Shown: one piece after another, positions 7,184 to 13,767 of the stretch
Numbering within the stretch: position 1 is the first letter of the stretch
How the letters are laid out: every line of letters starts with the position of its first letter
DNA from: Candidatus Mnemosynella bozhongmuii
GTDB taxonomy: Archaea; Halobacteriota; Archaeoglobi; Mnemosynellales; Mnemosynellaceae
Direction: 5' to 3'
Assembly: GCA_014361165.1 (NCBI GenBank)
Contig: JACIWD010000044.1
Location: forward strand, 1 to 18,253
DNA: 18,253 nucleotides
Made by a program: the position numbers and the translations under genes
The notes under the pieces: generated by a model
Databases searched by the model: none
Told to the model about the DNA's origin: nothing
The model's input: only the letters and a program-made list of their open reading frames with translations

Positions 7184-8628
7184 ATCGGCACTCTCCTCAA
7201 CCATTCAATATCGGGTCTGTAAAGATATCTGAGGTCTTTCAGATTTAGCTTTAACATTGCCAGTCTGCTGACTCCGAGACCCCAGGCAAGAACAGGATAT
7301 TTTATTCCGAGCGGTTCTGTAACCTCCTTTCTGAAAATTCCTGCCCCTCCGAGCTCTATCCACCCGAGACCATCAACATAAACCTCGCACTCAACAGAGG
7401 GTTCCGTATACGGGAAATATCCCGGGCGGAAGCGAACATTTCTGAAGCCCATGAGATTGTAGAAGGTCTTCAGAACACCGAAGAGATTTGAGAGGGACAT
7501 TCCCCTTTCCATCACAACCCCTTCAAGCTGATCGAACTCCGGAAGGTGGGTTGAATCAACGGTCTCTCTTCTGTAAACCCTGTCTATGCAGAATGCCTTA
7601 ACAGGAGGTTCCGGATTTTCGGCAAGATATCTTATCGTTATTGCAGTTGTGTGGGTTCTGAGAACATTCTTTCTTGCCAGCTCCTCCCTCCAGGGAAATC
7701 CCCAGCCAGTTGAATCTATTTCCCCTCCGTGCTCATGCATTGCCTTAACCCTCTTCACAAGCCTTTCATCAAGCTCGCTCTCGCTCTCAAGATAGAATGT
7801 ATCCTGCATGTCTCTCGCAGGATGATCCTGCGGCTGAAAGAGGGCATCGAAATTCCAGAAAGAGGACTGAACAATTTCGCCCCTTATCTCTGTGAAGCCC
7901 ATTGAAAGGAATATTCTCCTCATCTCCTCTATTATTCTCCTATACGGATGAATTTTCGCCGGAAATATCTCCGAAACCGGAGCATGAATGTCATACTTCT
8001 TTATTTTCTTCCTCCTCCACTCCCCGCTCAGAATGATTTCCGGTGTCAGCCTTGTTATTTCCTCAAAGTCCTCCGGTTTAGCCTTTCTTCCCTTTTCAGT
8101 TATCCTGACTCTGTGAATTCTCCTTTCCTCCAGTTCAACAAGTCCTCTCTTTTTCAGCTCCTCAAGAGTCCTCCCATCTACCTCATCTGCTCTGAGCTCT
8201 TTCTTCAGAAGCCTCTCAAGAACTTCTTCATCATTTCCCCTTTCAGCTTTCAGAGCCCTTATTTTTGGTTCCTCCTCCTTTATGAACTCGACCCATCCCT
8301 TCTTTCTCAGCCATCCGAGAGCTATTGAGGTGAGCTTCTCACCAAATTTTTCTCTTATTTCCTTCAGAGAGGCCTCTCCACCTTTTGAGAGCAGAAATTC
8401 AAAAACCCTCCTTTCGGGAAGCCCTTTCTCCGCGTATTCCCTTCCCTCCTCACTCAACCTGCAGTATATCAGCTCCTCTTTCTCAAGCTCAATGAGCTCT
8501 CTGTGATGAAGGGATAAAAGAGAGGACATCACTTCCGCTTCACTCTTCCCGAGCTCCTTCGATATTTCCTCCAGAGTGCTCTCTCCCTTCTCTTTGAGAA
8601 AATTGAGAATCCTCATCATCTCTTCCAT
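7174..8628 (-). CDS. pheS: Phenylalanyl-tRNA synthetase alpha subunit
   Basis: The 484-residue catalytic alpha subunit. Residues 1 to about 170 look like repeated winged-helix modules, as in archaeal and eukaryotic PheS, which contact tRNA. The class II core follows: motif 2 with RVYRRETVDSTHLPEF (about 350-365), the phenylalanine-pocket strand TEPSVECEVYVDG, and motif 3 AWGLGVSRLAML (about 448-459). I chose ATG 8628 (MEEMMRILNF) because GAGGTGAT directly precedes it and the length fits the family. The 44 extra codons possible upstream lie inside trpS. It overlaps the trpS end by 13 bases. Confidence 0.95.
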   Translation of the reverse strand: MEEMMRILNFLKEKGESTLEEISKELGKSEAEVMSSLLSLHHRELIELEKEELIYCRLSEEGREYAEKGLPERRVFEFLLSKGGEASLKEIREKFGEKLTSIALGWLRKKGWVEFIKEEEPKIRALKAERGNDEEVLERLLKKELRADEVDGRTLEELKKRGLVELEERRIHRVRITEKGRKAKPEDFEEITRLTPEIILSGEWRRKKIKKYDIHAPVSEIFPAKIHPYRRIIEEMRRIFLSMGFTEIRGEIVQSSFWNFDALFQPQDHPARDMQDTFYLESESELDERLVKRVKAMHEHGGEIDSTGWGFPWREELARKNVLRTHTTAITIRYLAENPEPPVKAFCIDRVYRRETVDSTHLPEFDQLEGVVMERGMSLSNLFGVLKTFYNLMGFRNVRFRPGYFPYTEPSVECEVYVDGLGWIELGGAGIFRKEVTEPLGIKYPVLAWGLGVSRLAMLKLNLKDLRYLYRPDIEWLRRVPICP

Positions 8629-9908
8629 CCGATCACCTCGTATTCTTTGAGCAGATCTCTTGCCTGCTCCCTCATTTCCCTGTGCTCCTTCAGAAAGATT
8701 GCAAGAAGCTCCGAGGCAAGCTTCTTGCACTCTCCACAGAGTCTCTCTCCAGAGGTGCACTCGGAATGAATTCTCATGAGCTCCTCATCATCCTCGATGA
8801 GATGATACGTGAAGAGCTCGAAAACAACGCAGTTCTCTGGAGAACCTCCGAGTTCTCTCTGCTTCTCAACACTTCCCTGACCTCCTGTTTTTGCCCTCAT
8901 CACCTTCTTCTTAGCGTCCTCCGGAGAATCCGTGAGAGCTATGAAGCTTTCCGGCTTTGAAGATGACATCTTGCCTCCTCTCAATCCGCTCATGAAGCGA
9001 TGATAGGTTGAGGAGGGAGGAATGAAGGAATATCCGCCAATTGAGAGCTCAAATTCCTCCACAATTTTTCTTATTTCTCTCTCATCTCCTCCAAAAACAT
9101 CAATATGAGCCTCATAAACCTTCTTATCAAAGGGAATCAGTTCCGAGAGCTCTCTGATCCTCTCAGGGCTTACTCCCTTCCCTCTTATGCTTATGTAATC
9201 TCCCCTCCTCTCGATGAGGAAGAGATTCATTCTGTCAGCAAGGTCTCTCGTGAGCCTCAGATGAGGGTCCTGATCCGCTCCGACAGGAACCACAACCGGT
9301 TTTGGACCTCCAAATTCACTCAGCTGCGGATGAAGAATGTCAGCAGCCTGAACAAGGACGCTGAAGAGATGAGAGATGTGACTCTCACCTGAGAACCCGT
9401 AGATTGCGGACATCTCAGAGAGAGTTACCTCATTACCGAGCTCAAACGCAAGATCCTTCACCTTTCCGAAGGCGGACTGAAAATATATTATCGAGTTTTC
9501 CGGCTTAAAACCGAGAGCTATGAGTGAGAGAACGTATTCTTCGATACCTATCTCCACGCACTTCTCCCAGCTCAGACCTCTTACAGAATGAGCCTCCATA
9601 TCGGCAATTGCCACATGAGCATGAGCTCCTCTCTGCTGATGCCAGATTATCTCCTCCATGACCATCTTTCCCCCGAGATGAACTTTACCCGAGGGCATGA
9701 ATCCGCTCATCACAGCAAAGCTCTCCTTCCTCTTCATCGCATCAAGGATTCTCTGGTAATCTCTGTGCCCGAATATCACGCCCCTCCTCATCAATCTGTG
9801 AGGCTCCGGAACTTCTCGGAGGATCTCGGAGAAAGGAGAGATTCCGAAATCCTCAAAAAGCCTGGAATAGTCCTCTATTTCTGCCGCTTCCCAGGGATTT
9901 ATCCTCAG
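8616..9908 (-). CDS. trpS: Tryptophanyl-tRNA synthetase, apparent CTG start
   Basis: A class I synthetase charging tRNA-Trp, of the archaeal/eukaryotic type. The HIGH-like motif is PSGKVHLGG (about 72-80), and the KMSKS motif is KMSSS (about 313-317, counting from the CTG). HRDYQRILDA, IADMEAHSVRGL and VPVGADQDPHLRLTRDLA fit the archaeal family. The first ATG (9791) and a TTG (9794) are too far in: the frame stays open upstream and encodes RINPWEAAEIEDYSRLFED and PHRLMRRG, the normal family N-terminus. No ATG, GTG or TTG lies between that segment and the stop at 9927-9929. The codon at the expected start, 9908, is CTG, forming CTGA with the endA stop and preceded by GGAGGGTGA. That gives 430 residues, the usual length. 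Confidence 0.92.
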   Translation of the reverse strand: MRINPWEAAEIEDYSRLFEDFGISPFSEILREVPEPHRLMRRGVIFGHRDYQRILDAMKRKESFAVMSGFMPSGKVHLGGKMVMEEIIWHQQRGAHAHVAIADMEAHSVRGLSWEKCVEIGIEEYVLSLIALGFKPENSIIYFQSAFGKVKDLAFELGNEVTLSEMSAIYGFSGESHISHLFSVLVQAADILHPQLSEFGGPKPVVVPVGADQDPHLRLTRDLADRMNLFLIERRGDYISIRGKGVSPERIRELSELIPFDKKVYEAHIDVFGGDEREIRKIVEEFELSIGGYSFIPPSSTYHRFMSGLRGGKMSSSKPESFIALTDSPEDAKKKVMRAKTGGQGSVEKQRELGGSPENCVVFELFTYHLIEDDEELMRIHSECTSGERLCGECKKLASELLAIFLKEHREMREQARDLLKEYEVIGWKR

Positions 9909-9921
9909 AGTCTCACCCTCC
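9905..9921 (-). promoter_or_regulatory. Ribosome site and CTG start codon of trpS overlapping the endA stop
   Basis: On the minus strand GGAGGGTGA stands four bases before CTG (9908-9906), and the CTG shares three bases with the endA TGA stop (9907-9905). This is the usual ATGA overlap with C in place of A. The strong ribosome site at correct spacing, together with the protein N-terminus, decides the start. Confidence 0.65.
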
Positions 9922-10939
9922 TTATTTCAATGTATCTTTTCTCTCCATCCCCAAATGCGAAAACCATGCTTTTTCTCACTCCATGAGCGAGCCTGACTGC
10001 TCTTGAGAGCTCCTGAGGAGAGAAGACGTGATCCCTTCTGATTACATGGACAAGGTGTTTTGAATGATAAAGCTCCTCGACGCTCTCCACCTTATCGTAA
10101 ACTCTGAAATGAGCTCCAAACTTGAATCCTGTTTTCACCACCATCCTTTTGTCCCTCAAATCCCTGTAAACTTCGAACTTCTCGTCAAAATTTTCTTCAA
10201 GCTCTCTCCCTCTTCTCAGAAGCTCCTCCTCAGATACCTCTCTTCCTTCTGCATCCTTAAGTTCAAGGATGCCCTTTGACATGAGGTAAACAGCTTCAAC
10301 AAGCGAGATGTAGAGAGCTGAATTCACAAGTTCTCCGAAGAAGTATTTTTGATGGAGAACTTCGGAAGCTCTCTCATCCCAGAAGATGACACGATCGTTT
10401 AAAAGATAGCCCTGAAATCTCTCGTCAGAGAGCTCTCTTGTCTCGCCCTTCAGAACCTTCCATCTTGCCTCATAATAGGTTATGTCTGTTTCCTCATCAA
10501 CTATTGCAAGTATGAGCTTCTTTTTGATTCTCTGACAGATTTCAAGCTTTTCAACAAGCTCCTCAAGAGGAATGGACCTTCTCTCAGAGATTACAAGAAC
10601 CAGATATTCTGATGGTGTTTTTCCGGGTTTTCCGCCTCTTGGATAGAGCCTGAAATCAGCAATTCCTGGCTGAACGCAGTAACCTCGTTCCCTCAGATCT
10701 CTGTAAACCGCATATTTTATTTCGAAATCTTTTATCAGTTTTGACGCTCTTAAAAAGAGCTCCTCCAAAGAGATGGATCTTCCATCTTCAAAAACCTCAA
10801 TCCTTCCCTTCTCAAGAAGATATACTGCTTCCTCAAACGAGAGAATCAGCTTCGAATTTTCCTTCCTTCCGTAACCTCCCCGGTTGTGAAGCTCGAGATT
10901 ATCGGAACATATTCCGTCCTCTGTAATCACAGCATTCAT
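9905..10939 (-). CDS. endA: tRNA-splicing endonuclease EndA (two-repeat, homodimer type)
   Basis: A 344-residue endonuclease that cuts introns at bulge-helix-bulge motifs in precursor tRNA (and archaeal rRNA). The protein has two tandem EndA repeats: residues about 30-195, which look catalytically degenerate, and about 205-344. The second repeat keeps the catalytic triad: tyrosine in HFRVYDK (about Y281), histidine in LYHSKHLV (about H292) and lysine in GVRKSMVFA (about K323). This long form is the alpha2 homodimer type, as in Archaeoglobus. FKFGAHFRVYDKVESVEEL is close to the A. fulgidus protein as I remember it. It is first in an overlapping operon with three synthetase genes, so it is tied to tRNA maturation. 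It has an extended N-terminus (about 28 residues) compared with the shorter A. fulgidus protein. Confidence 0.93.
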   Translation of the reverse strand: MNAVITEDGICSDNLELHNRGGYGRKENSKLILSFEEAVYLLEKGRIEVFEDGRSISLEELFLRASKLIKDFEIKYAVYRDLRERGYCVQPGIADFRLYPRGGKPGKTPSEYLVLVISERRSIPLEELVEKLEICQRIKKKLILAIVDEETDITYYEARWKVLKGETRELSDERFQGYLLNDRVIFWDERASEVLHQKYFFGELVNSALYISLVEAVYLMSKGILELKDAEGREVSEEELLRRGRELEENFDEKFEVYRDLRDKRMVVKTGFKFGAHFRVYDKVESVEELYHSKHLVHVIRRDHVFSPQELSRAVRLAHGVRKSMVFAFGDGEKRYIEIRRVRL

Positions 10940-10965
10940 CCAATAATCACAACTTCCGTCATCCC

Positions 10966-10973
10966 TTTTAAAA
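10966..10973 (-). promoter_or_regulatory. Candidate TATA box for the endA-trpS-pheS-pheT operon
   Basis: TTTTAAAA is a symmetric TATA-like box centred about 30 bases upstream of the endA ATG (10939). Transcription would start only a few bases before the ATG, suggesting a leaderless or near-leaderless mRNA; no strong ribosome site precedes this ATG. Confidence 0.45.
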
Positions 10974-10997
10974 CATACTGATGATTCCGAGGAGAAA

Positions 10998-11008
10998 GAT
11001 TAATTTTC
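10998..11008 (+). promoter_or_regulatory. Candidate TATA box for the cation antiporter gene
   Basis: AGATTAATTTT is centred about 26 bases upstream of ATG 11029, the spacing of a leaderless archaeal transcript. This supports 11029 over the earlier ATG at 10981 as the antiporter start, since the earlier one would lie upstream of the box. Confidence 0.35.
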
Positions 11009-11028
11009 CTCTCTGCAACTTCCCTCTC

Positions 11029-11931
11029 ATGGAACCTCTCCTGGAGCTTCTTAAATTTGTCGTCAGTGTTGCGATGCTTCTCGGAGGTGCAGAACTCTTC
11101 ATCGAGAATGCGGAGAGAAGCGGAAAATATCTCGGAATCGGGGTTACCTCGATCTCATTTATCTTTGCCGGAGCTGAACCGGAAGAGCTTTTCGCGTCCG
11201 CAATTGCTTCTCTTAAGGGATATCCAACTCTTGCGTTTGGAAACGCAATCGGAACAAACATCACAATCCTTGCACTCTGCCTCGGACTCTCCGCCTCCTT
11301 GAGAGACATGAGGATAAGAGAGAGGGAGAGTCTGAGGTATGCAGTCCTTGCTCTTCTCACAACCCTTCTTGCCTATGCACTCCACACAGGAGGATATTCA
11401 AGAATTGATGGAATTTTTCTTCTCACCGCATATGCTCTCGTTCTCCTTTTCATCTTCAGAGGAAGAGAGGTTGAAGAGGAGCATTCAGAATCTCCAAAAG
11501 TCCTGCTTCTCATGCTTCTCGGTCTTTTTCTCATGTCCCTCGGAGGAGACTGGATGGTGGACAGCTCCGAGAATCTCTCCGAATTTCTGGGAATCTCGGA
11601 TACTGCTTTTGGAGCAACAATACTTGCTCTTGCAACAAGTGCCGAGATGTTTCCTCTTGTCATCCTTCCTGTCCTCAGGGGAATTCCTGAAATAGCGATA
11701 GGAGGGATCATGGGAAGCGTCGTCTCAAACAACCTCGCAACTCTGGGAATAGCGGTTTTAATAACACCTCTGGATTCTCCTCCCTCAATCAACTCATATT
11801 TCCTTTTCCTCTTCGTCTCCCTTCTTCTTGTATCCCTTTCTCTGAGAGATGGAAAACTCGGAAGACTCGAAGGAGTCCTTCTCCTCCTCATCTATGCTCT
11901 TTTCGTAATCCATTTCCTTTATCTCAGATGA
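11029..11931 (+). CDS. Cation/Ca2+ exchanger (CaCA superfamily, YrbG-like), divergent
   Basis: A 300-residue membrane protein with about ten hydrophobic segments in two inverted halves, the layout of Na+/Ca2+-type cation antiporters. The two alpha-repeats are recognisable: FAGAEPEELFASAIASLKG with FGNAIGTNI (about 46-78), and ATSAEMFPLVILPVLRG with IGGIMGSVVSNNLATLG in the second half. Each keeps the acidic residue that binds the ion (E in GAEPEE; E in TSAEMF). The motifs differ from the usual G-T-S-L-P-E wording, so ion specificity is uncertain. I prefer ATG 11029 because the first membrane segment starts there and a TATA-like box fits; an ATG at 10981 would add 16 residues. The dihydroorotase gene follows after 17 bases and may be co-transcribed. 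Confidence 0.8.
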   Translation: MEPLLELLKFVVSVAMLLGGAELFIENAERSGKYLGIGVTSISFIFAGAEPEELFASAIASLKGYPTLAFGNAIGTNITILALCLGLSASLRDMRIRERESLRYAVLALLTTLLAYALHTGGYSRIDGIFLLTAYALVLLFIFRGREVEEEHSESPKVLLLMLLGLFLMSLGGDWMVDSSENLSEFLGISDTAFGATILALATSAEMFPLVILPVLRGIPEIAIGGIMGSVVSNNLATLGIAVLITPLDSPPSINSYFLFLFVSLLLVSLSLRDGKLGRLEGVLLLLIYALFVIHFLYLR

Positions 11932-11948
11932 GGTGGAGATGATAAGAG

Positions 11949-13196
11949 ATGAGCGATGCTGAAATTGCGATAAAAAATGCAAGATTTCTCTACCGCGGAA
12001 GACTTGTTTCGGCGGAAATAGGGATTGAGGATGAGAGAATAAAGATGATCAGAAAAATCGTGAGGGGGGATGAGGAGATAGACGCAGAAGGAGCTCTCGT
12101 GACGCCGGGATTCATAGACATTCATGTTCACTTCAGAGATTTAAACGAGAGCTACAAGGAGGACTGGTTCTCCGGCTCCTCCGCAGCAGCTGCTGGAGGA
12201 GTTACAGTTGTGGTTGATCAGCCAAACACCAGACCTCCCGTTCTCAATCTGAGAACCTTTGAAGAGAAGAGGAGAGAGGCAAAGAGGAAGAGCATTGTGG
12301 ACTTCGGAATAAATGGAGGGGTGAAGGGAAATCTCAAAGAGCTCAAGAAACTGGAGGAGAGGGTCTTTGCATTTGGAGAGGTCTTTCTCGGACCCTCAAC
12401 AGGAGGTCTTGAAATTGAATACAGTGAGTTCGAAGAGGCCATGAAGGTTGTTAAGAGGAAAAAATTCTGCATACATGCTGAAGACGGACATCTGATTCGC
12501 AGATTCTCTCATCTGAGAGATGAGAGACCGGAGAGCCACTCGCTTTCGAGACCTCCGGAATGCGAGATTTTTGCGGTAAAGAGAGTTCTGGAGATTTCCC
12601 AGAATGTCCACTTTTCCCACATCTCCACAAAAGGAGCGCTGGATCTGATATCAAAATCCTCCGCAACCTGTGAGGTGACGCCCCATCATCTTCTTCTGAG
12701 CATCTCGGATTACAGAAGACTCGGAAACTTCGGAATTGTGAATCCTCCTCTGAGGAGCGATGAAGATGTGAAGGCTCTGAGAGAGAGAATTCACGAAATA
12801 GATGTTCTTGCTTCAGATCATGCACCGCATCTTCCGGAGGAGAAGGAGGAAGGAGCTTCAGGACTTCCGGGTGTTGAGACGATGGTTCCGCTGATGATGT
12901 CTCTTGTGAGAAGAGGGGAGCTCTCTCTCAATCACCTCATCAGAATGGGTTGTGAGAATCCCGCAAGGATTTTCGGGATCGAGGGGAGGGGAAAAATAGA
13001 GGAGGGATTCTACGCGGATATCGTGATATTTGAGAGGAGAGAAAGAGAGATAAGAGCGGAAAATCTTCACAGCAAGTGCGGATGGACTCCTTACGAGGGT
13101 TTCAGCGCCCTCCACCCAAAAATTGTAATGAGGAGGGGCGAGATCATCTTTGATGAGGGTGTTGTTGGCTCAGGGGGTTCGGGAAGAGAAATTTAA
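11949..13196 (+). CDS. pyrC: Dihydroorotase (amidohydrolase, class I)
   Basis: A 415-residue cyclic amidohydrolase that interconverts carbamoyl-aspartate and dihydroorotate in pyrimidine synthesis. The metal site is visible: HVHFRD (H-x-H) in FIDIHVHFRDLN, histidines in HAEDGH and HFSHIST, and the catalytic aspartate in ASDHAPH. AAAAGGVTVVVDQPNTRPP is the class I substrate-loop region. The position where many family members carry a carboxylated lysine (in a K-x-F-hydrophobic-G-x-S-T-G context) reads GEVFLGPSTG here, with Glu. I believe this is common in archaeal forms. ATG 11949 is forced by an in-frame TAA six bases earlier. The stop codon overlaps the TATA-like box of the downstream guide RNA. 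Confidence 0.92.
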   Translation: MSDAEIAIKNARFLYRGRLVSAEIGIEDERIKMIRKIVRGDEEIDAEGALVTPGFIDIHVHFRDLNESYKEDWFSGSSAAAAGGVTVVVDQPNTRPPVLNLRTFEEKRREAKRKSIVDFGINGGVKGNLKELKKLEERVFAFGEVFLGPSTGGLEIEYSEFEEAMKVVKRKKFCIHAEDGHLIRRFSHLRDERPESHSLSRPPECEIFAVKRVLEISQNVHFSHISTKGALDLISKSSATCEVTPHHLLLSISDYRRLGNFGIVNPPLRSDEDVKALRERIHEIDVLASDHAPHLPEEKEEGASGLPGVETMVPLMMSLVRRGELSLNHLIRMGCENPARIFGIEGRGKIEEGFYADIVIFERREREIRAENLHSKCGWTPYEGFSALHPKIVMRRGEIIFDEGVVGSGGSGREI

Positions 13197-13198
13197 AG
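13189..13198 (+). promoter_or_regulatory. Candidate TATA box of the H/ACA guide RNA, overlapping the pyrC stop
   Basis: AAATTTAAAG, with purine-rich GGGAAGAG just upstream as a possible BRE, is centred about 30 bases before the first paired base of the guide RNA (13224). This is normal archaeal TATA-to-start spacing allowing a few unpaired leader bases. The box includes the TAA stop of dihydroorotase. Confidence 0.5.
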
Positions 13199-13223
13199 TA
13201 TTGTCACGAGAAATATCATTCTT

Positions 13224-13437
13224 GGCTCCATCTACGAGGGCTGGTGTAATCAGTGAGCACCGGTGCGAGGGTGGAGCTACATTCACCCCCACACCAACGC
13301 GTCTTCTGTGCGAGAGAGGAGTTTCCTCTCCGATGAGCACAGACAACCCTGGTGTGGGACAGCCTCAACACAGGGTCACCGGATGGGACAGCGGATGAAC
13401 CAGAAGGATGAACATCCGGAGTTAGTGTTGAGGCACA
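13224..13437 (+). ncRNA. Triple-hairpin H/ACA guide RNA (pseudouridylation sRNA)
   Basis: Three successive hairpins each fit the archaeal H/ACA model. Hairpin 1: lower stem GGCTCCA/TGGAGCT (13224-13230 with 13272-13278), pocket arms 13231-13240 and 13264-13271, upper stem CTGGTG/CACCGG, ACA 13279-13281. Hairpin 2: lower stem CCCACACCA/TGGTGTGGG (13288-13296 with 13350-13358), arms 13297-13305 and 13343-13349, upper stem CTGTGC/GCACAG, a kink-turn (GA opposite CGATGA), apical stem GAGAGG/CCTCTC, ACA 13359-13361. Hairpin 3: lower stem GCCTCAACAC/GTGTTGAGGC (13362-13371 with 13425-13434), arms 13372-13378 and 13420-13424, upper stem CCGGATG/CATCCGG, two GATGA motifs in the distal loop, ACA 13435-13437. 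ACA lies 15, 16 and 15 bases below the upper stem, matching the 14-16 rule. Such RNAs work with Cbf5, Nop10, Gar1 and L7Ae. A. fulgidus is known to have a three-hairpin H/ACA RNA (Afu-46); homology to it is likely but unchecked. Confidence 0.9.
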
Positions 13438-13455
13438 GGAAAAAACGGTGATGGT

Positions 13456-13767
13456 ATGAGAGATGCGGTGAAAGAGGTTGATGACGGAGTTCTCATCCGC
13501 ATTTCCGTCTCTCCAAAAGGAAAAGAGCTGAGAATACCTGCGGGATATGATGAGTGGAGGAAGAGCATAAAGGTTGTTCTCACCGAACCTCCGGAAGGAG
13601 GCAGGGCAAACAGACAGCTTTTGAGCGAGCTCTCGTCGATTTTTGGAGTTCCCTCAGAAAGAATATCTATAGTAAGGGGTGAGAGGGACAGAGAGAAAAT
13701 AGTGAGGGTTGAGGGAATTTCCAGAGAGGAGGTAGTGAGGAGACTTGAGAACGCAGGAGAGTCTTGA
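13456..13767 (+). CDS. DUF167 / YggU-family protein (UPF0235)
   Basis: A 103-residue protein of the DUF167 family. It has the typical core: short N-terminal strands ending in ISVSPKGKEL, then VVLTEPPEGGRANRQLLSEL and IFGVPSERISIVRGERDREK, and a closing KIVRVEG strand. The biochemical role of the family is not established to my knowledge. ATG 13456 follows GGTGATGGT, a good ribosome site. It sits directly after the H/ACA RNA and overlaps the TOPRIM gene start by 23 bases, so the two proteins are probably coupled. Confidence 0.88.
   Translation: MRDAVKEVDDGVLIRISVSPKGKELRIPAGYDEWRKSIKVVLTEPPEGGRANRQLLSELSSIFGVPSERISIVRGERDREKIVRVEGISREEVVRRLENAGES

Noticed and set aside
8629..8760. N-terminal extension of pheS by 44 codons.
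   Set aside because: It lies within trpS in another frame. GAGGTGAT and the family N-terminus support ATG 8628.
9789..9794. TTG or ATG near 9791 as the trpS start.
   Set aside because: It would delete about 38 conserved residues including RINPWE and the segment before HRDYQ. CTG 9908 explains the length and ribosome site better.
11373..11891. A 172-codon minus-strand frame opposite the antiporter.
   Set aside because: It is an Arg/Ser-rich shadow; the plus strand has clear membrane segments and alpha-repeats.
13150..13451. Two plus-strand open frames of 62 and 82 codons across the pyrC-DUF167 gap.
   Set aside because: The protein sequences have no domain-like pattern, and the DNA is fully explained by paired H/ACA hairpins.
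13197..13455. SRP RNA, RNase P RNA or a riboswitch in the same gap.
   Set aside because: None of the conserved SRP helix 8 or RNase P core motifs is present, while the three ACA-terminated hairpins fit H/ACA RNA.
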